Source: Acanthosepion esculentum (taxonomy: Eukaryota; Mollusca; Cephalopoda; Sepiida; Sepiidae). From it: a stretch of DNA of 64,000 bases. Below are positions 1 through 8,971 of this stretch, piece after piece (position 1 is the first letter of the stretch; each line of letters starts with the position of its first letter). The stretch is from the NCBI GenBank assembly GCA_964036315.1, contig OZ038478.1, positions 143,796,557-143,860,556 of the forward strand. Reading direction: 5' to 3'. The notes beneath the pieces are model-generated. The model had not been told where the DNA came from and did not search any database. It saw only the letters and a list, made by a program, of their open reading frames with translations. Position numbers and translations under genes: made by a program.

Positions 1-216
1 TATTAACCACTCTACATATTAGTCTTACTAATTATTTGTTTTTTCTTTCTTTGGACTAAAGACTTAAAGTACTGGACAATTTGTTTCACCCTGTTCTAAG
101 GTGTTTATTTTTTTTATTTTTTATTTCCAATTTTTTCCTCGGGTACCCATTTGTTTTGACATAACTAGAAGTTGAGCTGTCCAAGTTTTTTTTTTCCAAA
201 CGAGTATTACTATTAG

Positions 217-223
<7 letters not shown>

Positions 224-284
<61 letters not shown>
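224..284. repeat. (AT)n microsatellite
   Basis: Uninterrupted AT dinucleotide tract of about 61 bp. The open frame across it codes only alternating Ile-Tyr and is not a gene. Bases 1-223 around it hold nothing I recognise. Confidence 0.95.
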
Positions 285-286
<2 letters not shown>

Positions 287-474
287 AAATTAAATTTTAA
301 GTTTTTAGCTTCCATTTTTGAAATATGGTTATTACTGTGTAGCGAAAAATCATATTTTAAATCAGTTAATTTATAATATTAATGCTCTCTAAATATATAT
401 TGAGCACTATTTTGTAAAAAAATAAAAAATATCAATAAGAACACCGGATTACATATCTTACTGTTTTTACTTTT

Positions 475-478
<4 letters not shown>

Positions 479-571
<93 letters not shown>

Positions 572-613
572 TGTGTGTATGTGTGTGTCTGTGTGCGCGC
601 GTGTGTGTGTGTC
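479..613. repeat. Compound (AT)n-(GT)n microsatellite
   Basis: A pure AT tract to about 536 passes into an imperfect GT tract with TATG, TCTG and GCGC interruptions. This is a typical AT-to-GT transition array. Confidence 0.95.
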
Positions 614-1653
614 TCACGTGGAGAACTAGATATCACATATGTCTATATAGCAAAGCAAATTATGAAGAGGAACAAAAGGAAAGCTCTTACATATAATTTG
701 AAATTATTCTTGTCCTGAAGAAGACGTTTTTAGGATTACGGATTCACCTATGTTTCAAAAGGAAAAGGTATCATATCTTTGTAAGCTGGAGAGTCACATT
801 TAGCTTTAGCCTGATATAACGAATGCAATATGAATAGAGGTAAACAAACTTCAGGTAACTTATCCATCAAACATGGGTAAGTGGTGGTAGAACTGGAATT
901 GAAGTGACAGCAAATACAGAAACATTTCTAACAACTAGAAATGCTATGAAGGGATAAAGCACAGATGAAGAGATATTTTGTAGAAACCACTTTGATTATT
1001 TGTTCGACACAACGGTAAGAATAATCTTGACTCGAACAACAATTAAAATCTCGAATGAACTAAAGAATTCCAATTCTACTTATAACAGATACGATCCAAA
1101 TATACGTATTCACACACGCGATACATTTATGCTCATCGAAATAGATATACTTCTAGTTAACCATTAACAGAGACAGTTAAATGCTTGGATGACACTGATT
1201 ATTTCCCACATACATCTCAACGAGAATGTATTTTGATGAAAGAGGTGTATATCTTCAGACAAACTCTATGATGGAATATATGAATACGATGTGACAGATG
1301 TTATATTAAATTCTATAAATTTTCTATCTAGACGGTTTAGTTTGTCTGCATGGTTGGCAAGTGAATTTCTAATTGTGACAGAAAAGATGTGCATATAATT
1401 GTGTATGGACGAAGCTCTTTTCCGTGTTTGGTTACTCTCTGTATACATGTAAAGGGACACTTTTGCACCTGCACCCTGGAATATAATGACGGACAAGGCT
1501 GAATTACATACAGAATCAGTACAAACGGCTGTACATACAGGTATCATGCATGCGAATAATCTAATAATAATCTAAGAAAGAAGGTGTACAGTTGATCAAA
1601 TAGTTGCAGGTTTATATTTATAGATACGCAATGATATAGCTATGCTTGTATTA

Positions 1654-1654
<1 letters not shown>
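614..1654. other. Unannotated AT-rich stretch
   Basis: No recognisable gene or repeat family. A minus-strand frame of 93 codons at 1266-1547 has no motif I know and no flanking signals, so I do not call it a gene. Confidence 0.5.

Positions 1655-1723
<69 letters not shown>
1655..1723. repeat. (AT)n microsatellite
   Basis: Pure AT tract of about 69 bp. It abuts the left edge of the mariner fragment that follows. Confidence 0.95.
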
Positions 1724-1726
<3 letters not shown>

Positions 1727-1969
1727 CTAATTGTTAGATTAAGCTTTAAACCGTAGTATCTTAGAAATAATTAAAGATCTCTTTCTGGAATTCTCCGAAG
1801 TTTTTATAACACTATTGGACCCTTCTTTGAGTAATAAGAATGTGTAATTACTCTCTAAGCTTAAGAGAAGAATCGTGATGAAATCGATTATAAACAAAAA
1901 TGGCATTTTCATTCATTCATTAAACATAGCTAAGAATCGGAAAACTTATGAAGCATTGAAACAAAGTTC
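1724..1969 (-). mobile_element. Mariner-type element fragment
   Basis: This stretch is a diverged reverse-complement copy of 25510-25725, the 3' half of the mariner element at 24870-25769. Shared landmarks in order are CTAATTGTTAGATTAAG, TTTTTATAACACTATTGGAC, AACAAAAATGGCAT and CATAGCTAAGAATCG. It lacks the terminal inverted repeat, which ends at the (AT)n tract on the left. On the right it joins another (AT)n tract at the same place where the 25-kb copy has its internal (AT)n tract. There is no coding capacity here. Confidence 0.85.

Positions 1970-2003
<34 letters not shown>
1970..2003. repeat. (AT)n microsatellite at PLE junction
   Basis: AT tract of about 34 bp lying between the mariner fragment and the PLE terminal repeat that starts at 2004. 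Confidence 0.9.
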
Positions 2004-2007
<4 letters not shown>

Positions 2008-2096
2008 ATATAGTCTTAAAGTGTGCTATATTTATGGGGTAAAGTGCTCAATATCAGAGATAGAGCGTATGTAAATATAAAAGTGGACATGGAAGT

Positions 2097-2155
2097 CAGC
2101 ACTTAGAGGCGACAGTCTGTTTCATGCTAGTGCAATCGTCAGGCGACTAGTGCTG
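2097..2155 (-). ncRNA. Type-I hammerhead ribozyme in PLE terminal repeat
   Basis: On the minus strand the core reads CTGACGA, then a stem II of three pairs closed by loop ACTA, then GAAAC, a short self-complementary stem III (ACAG/CTGT) and the cleavage triplet GTC. Stem I forms from inner GC/GC pairs, an internal loop, and an outer perfect 7-bp helix CAGCACT/AGTGCTG. The innermost stem II position is a U-U mismatch, and the stem III loop is only one base. Cleavage may therefore need a dimer, as described for PLE hammerheads with minimal stem III. Predicted cleavage lies next to plus-strand base 2111. Confidence 0.8.
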
Positions 2156-2189
2156 TTATTTTTCTCGGCTGTTTATATAAGGGTCAGTG

Positions 2190-2478
2190 GTGCATTATGG
2201 GTAGTATATTTTGGCGGATACTTTTACCGGAAGTCGCTTATTTGTTTATTTATTTATGTCAAATTATTTTGCTTGTTTTTTTGTTTGTTTTTTTATTTTA
2301 TTTTTATTTTTTATTTTATATATTTATTTATTTATTCTTTTATTTTGATCGGTGTTTTTGGTTAACGTAGTAAAAATTTGTTTATATAGCTTATTGTTGG
2401 TAGTCTATAATGGCCGCCATTTACCGGAAATCGCTTGTTCGCTTATTTATTTGGGTCAAATTGTTTTGCTTATTATTT
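2190..2478. repeat. Diverged tandem duplication in PLE 3' region
   Basis: The segment at 2197-2272 (around ACCGGAAGTCGCTTATTTG and TCAAATTATTTTGC) recurs diverged at 2393-2478 (ACCGGAAATCGCTTGTTCG, TCAAATTGTTTTGC). The T-rich spacer contains TTTA and TTTG runs. The copy at 59.8-60.2 kb shows similar structure. Confidence 0.7.
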
Positions 2479-2629
2479 TTATTTTTATTTGTATAACAGT
2501 TATAACTTTCGTCCGTTCTTTTGTTTTGATTTTATTTCGCATATTCTAACAGGTGTGGTTTTGTGATTTGTTTGGAGTAGTTTATTTTGCTTATTTTATT
2601 GTTGTTTGTTTATATATTTATTTATTTTT

Positions 2630-3364
2630 CTATTTTAAGTTACGTAGTAAAAATTTGTTTTCATGTCTACATTTTGAGATTAGCTCGGATCTTTTATTTA
2701 ATAATTTATTATGATCTGGGAAGGTAATGATAGCTATTTTTTCCTCCAAGCCAAGTTTGCAAGTTTTTGATAGGTTGTTGTAGGCTGATGATTTTTTCCT
2801 TATTTTCCAAGATATTTTTGGTGTGGTGTGTGTTTTGTTTTTTATTTCCCAGATACACTTAGAAAGCATTGTGCTGTTCGCATATTTACTATTTGTGAAA
2901 AACATTTTGTGTACATAATTTCTTTGTTTCCATGGTCCTTCGGTTACTCCTATGTATACTTTTTCTTCATTATCTGCTGATTTTGTCGTGGCTTGGTAGA
3001 TTACGTTGTTTTGTAAACAATTACCGTTTAAGGGACATTCGTTTTTTATTCTGCAGTTGCACGTGGGTTTAATTTGTTCGTGTGGTTTGTTAATAATTTT
3101 TCTGTTGTGCTTTTTTATTATTTGTGCCATGTTCTCGGTGCAACTGTAGCTGATTTTTACTGTGTTTTTGTTGAATATTTTGTGTAGTGTGCTTGATTCC
3201 GGGAAGTGTTTGTGTAAAAGCTTGAAGAATATTTTTCCTATGCAAAATAATTTGACATAAATAAATAAACAAATAAGCGACTTCCGGTAAAAGTAACCGC
3301 CAAAATATACTACCCATAATGCACCACGAACCCTTATATAAACAGCCGAGAAAAATAACAGCAC
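2630..3364 (-). pseudogene. PLE polyprotein C-terminus with GIY-YIG endonuclease
   Basis: A continuous frame of 244 codons. The first 40 or so residues are translated terminal repeat. True PLE protein begins near residue 42 with HKHFPESS and LHKIFNKNTVKISYSC, the linker after the reverse transcriptase thumb. A cysteine motif follows (C102, C104, C110, C116, of CNCR-CPLNGNC type), then the GIY-YIG nuclease with VIY at 121-123, YIG at 137-139, R148, H152, IWEIK at 171-175, and the family C-terminus LLNKRSEL-CRH at 221-234. In PLEs this nuclease nicks target DNA for target-primed reverse transcription. The domain has no internal stop but lacks the reverse transcriptase, so it is a 5'-truncated relic. 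The same protein recurs at 60.4-60.5 kb and, diverged, at 63 kb. Confidence 0.9.
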
Positions 3365-3436
3365 TAGTCGCCTGATGATTGCACTAGCATGAAACAGACT
3401 GTCGCCTCTAAGTGCTGACTTCCATGTCCACTTTTA
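3240..3436 (+). repeat. Inverted PLE terminal repeat
   Basis: Reverse complement of about 2004-2272. It runs from the GCAAAATAATTTGAC end to the CACTTTTATATTTATAT end and then into the (AT)n tract. Confidence 0.9.
3359..3417 (+). ncRNA. Type-I hammerhead ribozyme in inverted terminal repeat
   Basis: Core CTGATGA at 3372-3378, stem II with loop ACTA at 3379-3390, GAAA at 3391-3394, short stem III, and GTC ending at the predicted cleavage base 3403. The outer stem I pairs CAGCACT (3359-3365) with AGTGCTG (3411-3417) perfectly, and inner stem I pairs GC with GC. It differs from the 2.1-kb copy only at core position 7 (T instead of C), which tolerates any base. Confidence 0.82.
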
Positions 3437-3548
3437 TATTTATATATATATATATATATGTATGCTAACAATTCACCACCTCAAGCTGCCCCACCCGCTA
3501 TATATATATATATATATATTTATCACTCTCTCCCTCTTTCTCTCTCTT

Positions 3549-3579
<31 letters not shown>

Positions 3580-3580
3580 G
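3437..3580. repeat. Composite (AT)n/(CT)n microsatellites
   Basis: AT tracts near 3440-3458, 3499-3520 and 3564-3580, with a CT-rich run (CTCT/TTTCTCTC) at about 3526-3563 between the last two. The 3462-3498 spacer is not recognised. Confidence 0.9.
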
Positions 3581-3640
3581 TATGAACAGAATTAAGGAGT
3601 GGATGCATGTTTCTCAGTCATATTTCCACGTAACTAAATA

Positions 3641-3806
3641 TAACGAACCCGAGTGGAATCCGAACTAAAATCGCCGATTTTGCATTCATAGACTCTATTC
3701 GTTACACCACCCGAACATCCAAGCTTACAGTACCTAGTATTCCTAAGCGGTCACCCATCTAGGTATTAACTAAGTTCAATATTGCTTAACGTCTGTGATT
3801 GGACAA
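3641..3806 (-). mobile_element. 5S rRNA-like plus tRNA-like composite SINE
   Basis: Minus-strand bases 3806-3722 align almost continuously with the 3' two-thirds of animal 5S rRNA. Recognisable blocks are GTTAAGCAA (box A region), TTAGTTAATACCTAGATGGG, TGACCGC (box C), GGAATACTAGGT and the 3' end CTGTAAGCTT. The first 35 or so bases of 5S are absent. Directly after it (3720-3641) lies a tRNA-like unit with an A-box-like GGTGGTGTAACGAATAG, the string GAATGCAAAATC, and a B-box-like AGTTCGGATTCC. The tail TTCGTTATATT recurs in SINEs at 32.2 and 40.7 kb. It is too diverged to be a working 5S gene. Composite 5S-tRNA heads are known for some vertebrate SINEs; chance adjacency of two insertions is the alternative. 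Confidence 0.8.
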
Positions 3807-4496
3807 AAATAAAAATGTTTATGTATCCATATATATGCTTCAATGTGTATATAGACAAATAATTTACGGAAATGCATTAAGTATTGATATATGTATATCA
3901 TTCACTTCTCTAGTTGCTAACTGTTAGGTTGACGATTTCTGATCGCACTGAGTCGATTCTACTTTTTGATTGTCGACAATAAATCTCTGTTCCATACTTT
4001 CTATCATCGGTCAGATATTATCTCCACATCGTCAACAGAGCGCTTATATTTTTGAGTGTTAAGCTTAGCTTTTATGATTGATACTGTTAAAATGCTCAAT
4101 TAGTCACACTGTTAAGTCATTCGGTGGCTGCCTCAGACAGCTTGTCTGTTCCAAAATAATATAGAAAAGTGTTTGTGCTTTTATTAATAAAAATATTATT
4201 TGATAAGATTTGATAATGTTTATGATAATATTTATCCTATGTATTTAAATGATATTAACAAATGATATTTAAATAATAATAATTATTATTTTTTATTTAA
4301 TTTTCCTGTGTAAATTACTTAATATACATTAATTCAAATATTTGTGTTAACAAATTTCTTAATATGTTTTAATATGTATATGACGTAATATGTCTTTATG
4401 GATATAAAATTACCAAATTCTTAATATGTTTTAATTAAAATACTTAAATTATTTACTGGGATAAATTATATTTTATTTTAATTAATGTGTATTTTC

Positions 4497-4497
<1 letters not shown>
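3807..4497. other. AT-rich unannotated stretch
   Basis: Nothing recognised. The region from about 4170 is strongly AT-rich with repeated TTAATATG and AATGATATT strings. Confidence 0.5.
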
Positions 4498-4548
<51 letters not shown>

Positions 4549-4743
4549 TGATGATGATGATGATGATGATTTCTTAATAATAATAATAATAATAATAATA
4601 ATGATGATGATGATGATGATGAGGAGGAGGAGGAGGGGGGAGGAGGAGCCGGAGGAGGAGGAGAAGAAGAAGAAGAAGAAGAAGAAGAAGAAGAAGAAGA
4701 AGAAGAAGAAGAAGAAGAAGAAGACGACGACGACGACGACGAC
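4498..4743. repeat. Seven-block trinucleotide repeat array
   Basis: Consecutive blocks on the plus strand are (TAA)n, (TGA)n, a short TTTCT break, (TAA)n, (TGA)n, (GGA)n with an interruption GGGGGGAGG and GCC, (GAA)n and (GAC)n. Neighbouring motifs mostly differ by one base. Open frames on both strands here are only homopolymeric Asn/Asp/Glu/Lys or Ser/Pro/His/Tyr runs. Confidence 0.95.
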
Positions 4744-4976
4744 CTGTGCTGTCCTCCCAAAATGTAAGGAATCGTAAATTTTATATGGTTTTTCAAATTA
4801 TTTTTTTCTCTAATTGTGTTATTTTTTTCTGTCTAATTGTGTTATTTTTCATTTTTTCATTTTTTCATTACCTATATTTTAATTTCTCCTTTTTATCCCA
4901 TACCTGCAGCGGAAACTTCCGTTCATATTTTTCGAACTCGGCATAATGTATCTCTGTAAGTGAGTATATATGTGCA

Positions 4977-5012
4977 TGCGTATGTATGTATGTATGTATG
5001 TATCTATCTATC

Positions 5013-5085
<73 letters not shown>
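4977..5085. repeat. (TATG)n-(TATC)n-(AT)n microsatellite
   Basis: Tetranucleotide TATG copies pass to TATC copies and then to about 70 bp of AT. Confidence 0.93.
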
Positions 5086-5088
<3 letters not shown>

Positions 5089-5434
5089 TGTGTGTATTCG
5101 CATAAGGAGGGATCATATTGACTGACGTCTGTTTTTTTTATAGTGGAATAACCCTCTATATTAAAGTATGATATTTCTCCTTGTAGTGGTCACTGTGACT
5201 CATACTAAGTTAAAAGTTAGTATAATCAGTGCCAAGTCTATACTCATATGCTACCCCAATGAATACAATACTCAATTATGAAATCTTTAAACCTGGATAT
5301 ATGAATATATTCCCCATCCGTACCAATCGCATTGGTTAGACGTGCTCTCAGGCCTTCTTCGAGTGTCATCCTAGATCTGGTAACCACTTGGCGGTCAAAG
5401 TTAAAACTCAAATTTCTACAACTTTCAATGAATA

Positions 5435-5436
<2 letters not shown>
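5086..5436. other. Unannotated stretch
   Basis: No recognised feature. It contains a moderately GC-richer segment at 5330-5395 adjoining the next (AT)n tract. Confidence 0.45.

Positions 5437-5491
<55 letters not shown>
5437..5491. repeat. (AT)n microsatellite at SINE tail
   Basis: AT tract of about 55 bp directly at the 3' tail of the minus-strand SINE that follows. Confidence 0.93.
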
Positions 5492-5494
<3 letters not shown>

Positions 5495-5496
<2 letters not shown>

Positions 5497-5630
5497 TTGT
5501 CATCCACAGACAGACTGTTTCACAGCTCATCAGTGTGGCTAGACGTTCGGTTGCCTCTAGCTACCCGACTGAATTTGCGTCAGTCCGAACTTCTCCCACT
5601 AAGCCGTCAGCGTACGGTACGGGATGAAGG
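5495..5630 (-). mobile_element. tRNA-derived SINE, family A
   Basis: On the minus strand a degraded tRNA-like head (A-box-like ACGGCTTAGTGGGAGAAG) is followed by the body string ACGTCTAGCCACAC and the tail GTGAAACAGTCTGTCTGTGG-ATGAC. The body and tail match the plus-strand copy at 6811-6933 closely. The tail runs into an (AT)n tract. No protein is encoded; such elements depend on a LINE for movement. Confidence 0.8.
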
Positions 5631-5776
5631 TGAATTTTAGCGTGTTTATTTTTAGATTCAGATAAACACACAGTGACTTACAGTGACTCAATTCTGTCGA
5701 AGAGTCGTGCAGTATTAGCTATATATATATATATATTCTCGACCGAATCCATCCTTCAAATGTATTAATCAACCCT

Positions 5777-5874
5777 TTGCCCTTGCATGGAATAGTGCTG
5801 TCATATATGCAGCTCTTCAACAAAATCCAGAGACGGATACGCAATGTGGTTGGCCCTGATCTGACATCTCGTTT

Positions 5875-5920
<46 letters not shown>

Positions 5921-6102
5921 ATGCGCCGACGCCTCCCTCGGTCTTTTCTAACGGCCCCGAGGAGCTAATTTCGCTGGTCCCCAAAACTGCATGAATTTAA
6001 CCGTGCTAATAGGTTGGTATCTCAATCTCACCATTTCACTGTCGAAATGGTTCAATATAGCCGTCTCTTCTACTCCAATAACTTCATGTCTCATATATGA
6101 GA
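5777..6102 (+). pseudogene. LINE reverse transcriptase C-terminal fragment
   Basis: With frameshifts the plus strand reads KIQRRIRNVVG, LTSRLQSL, then a (CT)n run, RRRLPRSF, ELISLVP, RLVSQSHHFTVEMVQYSRLF and SNNFMSH. This is the conserved tail of a non-LTR family seen repeatedly in this window (for example at 19.7-20.4 kb). Its full form is LWNSLP followed by FKCNVN. The (CT)n run at 5880-5918 lies where coding SLxxRR would be, so the microsatellite expanded inside the reverse transcriptase gene. The copy ends abruptly at 6102, where an oppositely oriented copy begins. Confidence 0.82.
5880..5918. repeat. (CT)n microsatellite within LINE
   Basis: Pure CT tract of about 39 bp replacing part of the LINE coding sequence. 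Confidence 0.95.
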
Positions 6103-6104
6103 AA

Positions 6105-6660
6105 TAGAAAACATTATTAAGAAGGGAGAAAAATAAAACAACAGGAAATAATGAGCCGAAAGATAACGATTGGCATTGCATTTGAATTTTTTGAAGATCA
6201 AAGTTGACTTCAAAGCAAGAGCCGGGAGAGATTTCCACATGCGAGAGTTCAAAAGAAGAGACAGCAAACATTTTGGCTGCATCTCACCATTTCAACACTA
6301 AACTGATCAGACCTTGCTGCTAATAGGACGTTAAAATTCAAAAAGGCTAAGTACCAAAGAGGAAACCTTATGAAAACAAATAGCATGAAAATATTTATAG
6401 ATAAGAGATGGCGAAGGTACATTACGTCGGTAGGAAAGTGACTGAAGCCGAGATCACATGCCAAGATACGTAACATAGCAGATATTCTTGTTTGAATTTT
6501 GTCTATAATTCCTAAATATATACATAGAGCAACAAAAGGCAGGATGATGTGGAGCGCCATGATCGCTCGCGTCTGAATGTTTGGCAAGATTCAATATCAT
6601 TCCAAAATCCGTTTTTGTTTTACTCTCAATAACGCATTTCATTCGATCCATTGTACCGCT
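6105..6660 (-). pseudogene. LINE reverse transcriptase C-terminal fragment
   Basis: On the minus strand, across frameshifts, it reads GAPHHPAFCCSMYIFRNYRQ, then SRLQSLSYRRNV, IYKYFHAICF, FSVEMVRCSQN, LNSRMWKSLPALALKST and FKKFKCNANRYL. This is the same 3' coding tail as the plus-strand fragment ending at 6102, so the two lie tail to tail with only a few bases between them. Multiple stops and frame changes make it a relic. Confidence 0.82.
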
Positions 6661-6810
6661 TATTTCTTTTCCTTGTATATTATTGAAAGTAAAAGTAAAC
6701 TTACTTAAAAGTTGGTGAACAGTAAATGGTGGTTAATATGCGTTAGGAAATTAATGTACTTCTGGACTAATTAGAATAAAACTTATTTTATACGACAAAA
6801 ATGAATCATG
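6661..6810. other. Short spacer
   Basis: AT-rich spacer between the LINE relic and the SINE; nothing recognised. Confidence 0.4.
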
Positions 6811-6933
6811 TGACAATAGCCTAGGGGTAGGATGCCAAATCGGTCGGGTTTCGATCCCGGTTTGAAGCAATCGCACGTCTAGCAACACCGAAGGGCTGAG
6901 ATACAGAGAAACAGTCTGTCTGTGGATGACTAT
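6811..6933 (+). mobile_element. tRNA-derived SINE, family A
   Basis: The tRNA-like head has A box TAGCCTAGGGGTAGGATG and B box GGGTTTCGATCCCGGT. The body ACGTCTAGCAACAC and tail ACAGTCTGTCTGTGGATGAC match the minus-strand copy at 5495-5630. The 3' end passes into an (AC)n-(AT)n tract. The pol III boxes are better preserved than in the 5.5-kb copy. Confidence 0.87.
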
Positions 6934-7290
<357 letters not shown>

Positions 7291-7292
7291 GT

Positions 7293-7410
7293 ACACTATT
7301 TATATTATTCGGACTATTGTCCTCAACTTTGTCGCCATATTTATTACAATGTTTCGGCCGTTGTACGCTCCGTCCTTCTTCAGCTGGTTGGATTGTCAAA
7401 CTGAGCGAAA
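7293..7410 (-). mobile_element. Hammerhead-like terminal module, family J
   Basis: On the minus strand it contains CTGAAGAAGG, a hairpin arm, GGCCGAAACATTGT and then AATAAATATGG. The same module occurs at 40.2, 56.8, 58.1 and 61.0 kb. CTGA-N-GA followed by a hairpin and GAAAC is hammerhead-like, although an extra A sits at the base of stem II. The extended shared end reads TCCGAATAATATAAATAGTG. Assignment to a PLE terminal repeat is inference from this core. Confidence 0.6.
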
Positions 7411-7790
7411 TAAAGGGTTCAGAAACGCATTAAATACACCCTGGATCAGTTATAATAACTTTATTACCGCAAATTGCTAAAAAAAACGAAATATCACCCG
7501 GGGATTTCGAGTTATGTTATTAAATAGCCTCGTCAGATCGAGATATCCATATGTATTCTATGCATGATACCAGACAATTATTCAAATAATTCTAAACTGC
7601 CAAGTGTATACAACTGCATTCGCAGATCAATGAGTAAAAACAGCTCTGGTCACCCGAAGCCTGTACATCTTGACGACTTCCATCCTTATTCGATTCTTGT
7701 GAACTGGCGCTACAGGATCACAAAGAACAGTAACAGATTACAACAAACATATCACATGTGGACTTTTAACAGCAGATAAAGCTACAATGG
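7411..7790. other. Unannotated stretch
   Basis: No family recognised. The last 50 bp or so (GCTACAATGGATATCACATT) resemble the tail of the family-B SINE at 7883-8002. Confidence 0.4.
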
Positions 7791-7863
7791 ATATCACATT
7801 ATTCAGTGGTGTGTATCCCCGCCTGTTACGCGGGAGGCCGCGGTTCGATTCCCCGCCGTGGAG
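7791..7863 (+). pseudogene. tRNA-Asp-like pseudogene with GTT anticodon
   Basis: The segment is 73 bp, tRNA length, and from the D arm onward it closely follows animal tRNA-Asp. It has CAGTGGT in the D arm, anticodon stem CCCGC/GCGGG, loop CTGTTAC, then GGTTCGATTCCCCG in the T arm. The anticodon would be GTT (Asn) instead of GTC (Asp). The 5' acceptor strand (ATATCAC) does not pair with the 3' strand (CCGTGGA), so it is not a working tRNA. It could be a degraded tRNA or the head of a SINE. Confidence 0.75.
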
Positions 7864-7882
7864 CATTTAAGCTGTTTGAGTA

Positions 7883-8002
7883 CCTCGAGGCGGTGTAATG
7901 GTTAGCAGTCTTGTCTGGCTCACTGGGTTCCCCCTTCATTCGTCATTGTAGCACGTCTAAGCTACGCTTGGTAAATCACTATGGATATCGCATGATTACT
8001 TC
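7883..8002 (+). mobile_element. tRNA-derived SINE, family B
   Basis: The head CGGTGTAATGGTTAGCAG is a clear A-box region. The body CACGTCTAAGCTACGCTTGG and the tail AAATCACTATGGATATC follow. A second copy lies at 50868-51020 with matching head and tail. Confidence 0.8.
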
Positions 8003-8110
8003 AAATTAAAGCTTAGGAAAAAAACAATATTACTGGAAAGGGCGAAAACAAGTTTCCTGAAAAACTATTTTATCAATTTAAACCGACAGCAAAACTAACT
8101 GCTCGGTCAA

Positions 8111-8112
<2 letters not shown>

Positions 8113-8183
<71 letters not shown>
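8113..8183. repeat. (AT)n microsatellite
   Basis: Pure AT tract of about 71 bp. Confidence 0.95.
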
Positions 8184-8186
<3 letters not shown>

Positions 8187-8885
8187 GATAGAGTCAAAAG
8201 TTTATTGGTGGAGTCACATAATGCTTAGTTATGTTATTTTGCAAGTCGTTATATTCAGATGAGAATGTAAATAAATGAAGGTCGAGCAAGGGACACAATT
8301 TCCTTAGTTGAATTCAATTGATTCAATATATTTCTTGATTATTTTATTATTATCTTTCTGAGAACAGTTCATGATTGTTTCTGCTAAACCAGTTTATCTT
8401 ATCTCAATGATACAAGCATGGAACATACGTCTACTATAGGACAACACTTCACTGGCCAATGCTTACATTCACTTCTTCTGCGGACACGTAAGATAACCGG
8501 AACACATGGATAATGAACACCTGAATATTGCCAAAATTTATATTTACACTAACATATATAACAAATAAAAGTGAGAGAATTGATCGAATAAGGCAAGGTA
8601 TATTTCTAATCCCTTATCTGTAGTCGGGTAAATAGTAGACACCCGGTGACAATATGAACAAGTGCATTACTATAAAAAGCTCCATATCAGATGTAAGACT
8701 GGTAGTTGTGTGGACCCAGGCCGTTCTCTGCCTGGTTCACGACTGACAATATCCCTGTCTTCGGCCACAGGATGACTCAGGCAAGGATCTGTCTAGGGAT
8801 AGAAACTCGAGGTAGCCTGAAAGGTTCTGCGCAACTGTTGGGAATGGGTAAATTTTGGACCAGTGATTAACATGAAAATATGAAG

Positions 8886-8888
<3 letters not shown>
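8184..8888. other. Unannotated stretch
   Basis: Nothing recognised. Bases 8690-8840 are noticeably GC-richer than their surroundings and could be a repeat fragment I cannot name. Confidence 0.4.

Positions 8889-8964
<76 letters not shown>
8889..8964. repeat. (AT)n microsatellite
   Basis: Pure AT tract of about 76 bp. Confidence 0.95.

Positions 8965-8971
<7 letters not shown>

Larger units (their letters stand above)
2004..3436 (-). mobile_element. Penelope-like element, 5'-truncated, inverted terminal repeats
   Basis: Read on the minus strand, the element starts with an inverted copy of its own terminal repeat (3436-3240). It continues with the C-terminal PLE coding region (3245-2630), a T-rich 3' region, and the sense terminal repeat (2272-2004). 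The two repeat copies are near-identical reverse complements over about 200 bp, sharing for example TTACCGGAAGTCGC and GCATTATGGGTAGTATA as read on plus at the left copy. Mixed direct and inverted terminal repeats plus 5' truncation are known habits of PLEs. Both outer ends abut AT-rich microsatellites (1970-2003 and 3437-3458). Each terminal repeat carries a hammerhead ribozyme fold. The reverse transcriptase palm and fingers are missing, so the copy cannot be autonomous. Confidence 0.9.

Noticed and set aside
121..636. Open frames of 64 and 85 codons on the minus strand
   Set aside because: They consist of Ile-Tyr and Thr-His runs from AT and GT microsatellites. The same applies to frames at 5244-5627, 12244-12643, 12888-13160, 14756-15403, 18536-18775, 24093-24520, 60363-60618 and 61973-62377.
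2150..2549. Plus-strand hydrophobic frames of 71 and 65 codons resembling membrane peptides
   Set aside because: They translate the T-rich PLE terminal repeat and its tandem duplicate. The hydrophobicity reflects T content.
3722..3806. Functional 5S rRNA gene
   Set aside because: The 5' third is missing, box A and box C are substituted, and it runs directly into a tRNA-like SINE unit, so it is a derived repeat.
4487..4796. 96- and 99-codon frames rich in Asn/Asp/Lys or Ser/Pro/Tyr
   Set aside because: Pure consequence of the trinucleotide repeat array; open in every register and on both strands.
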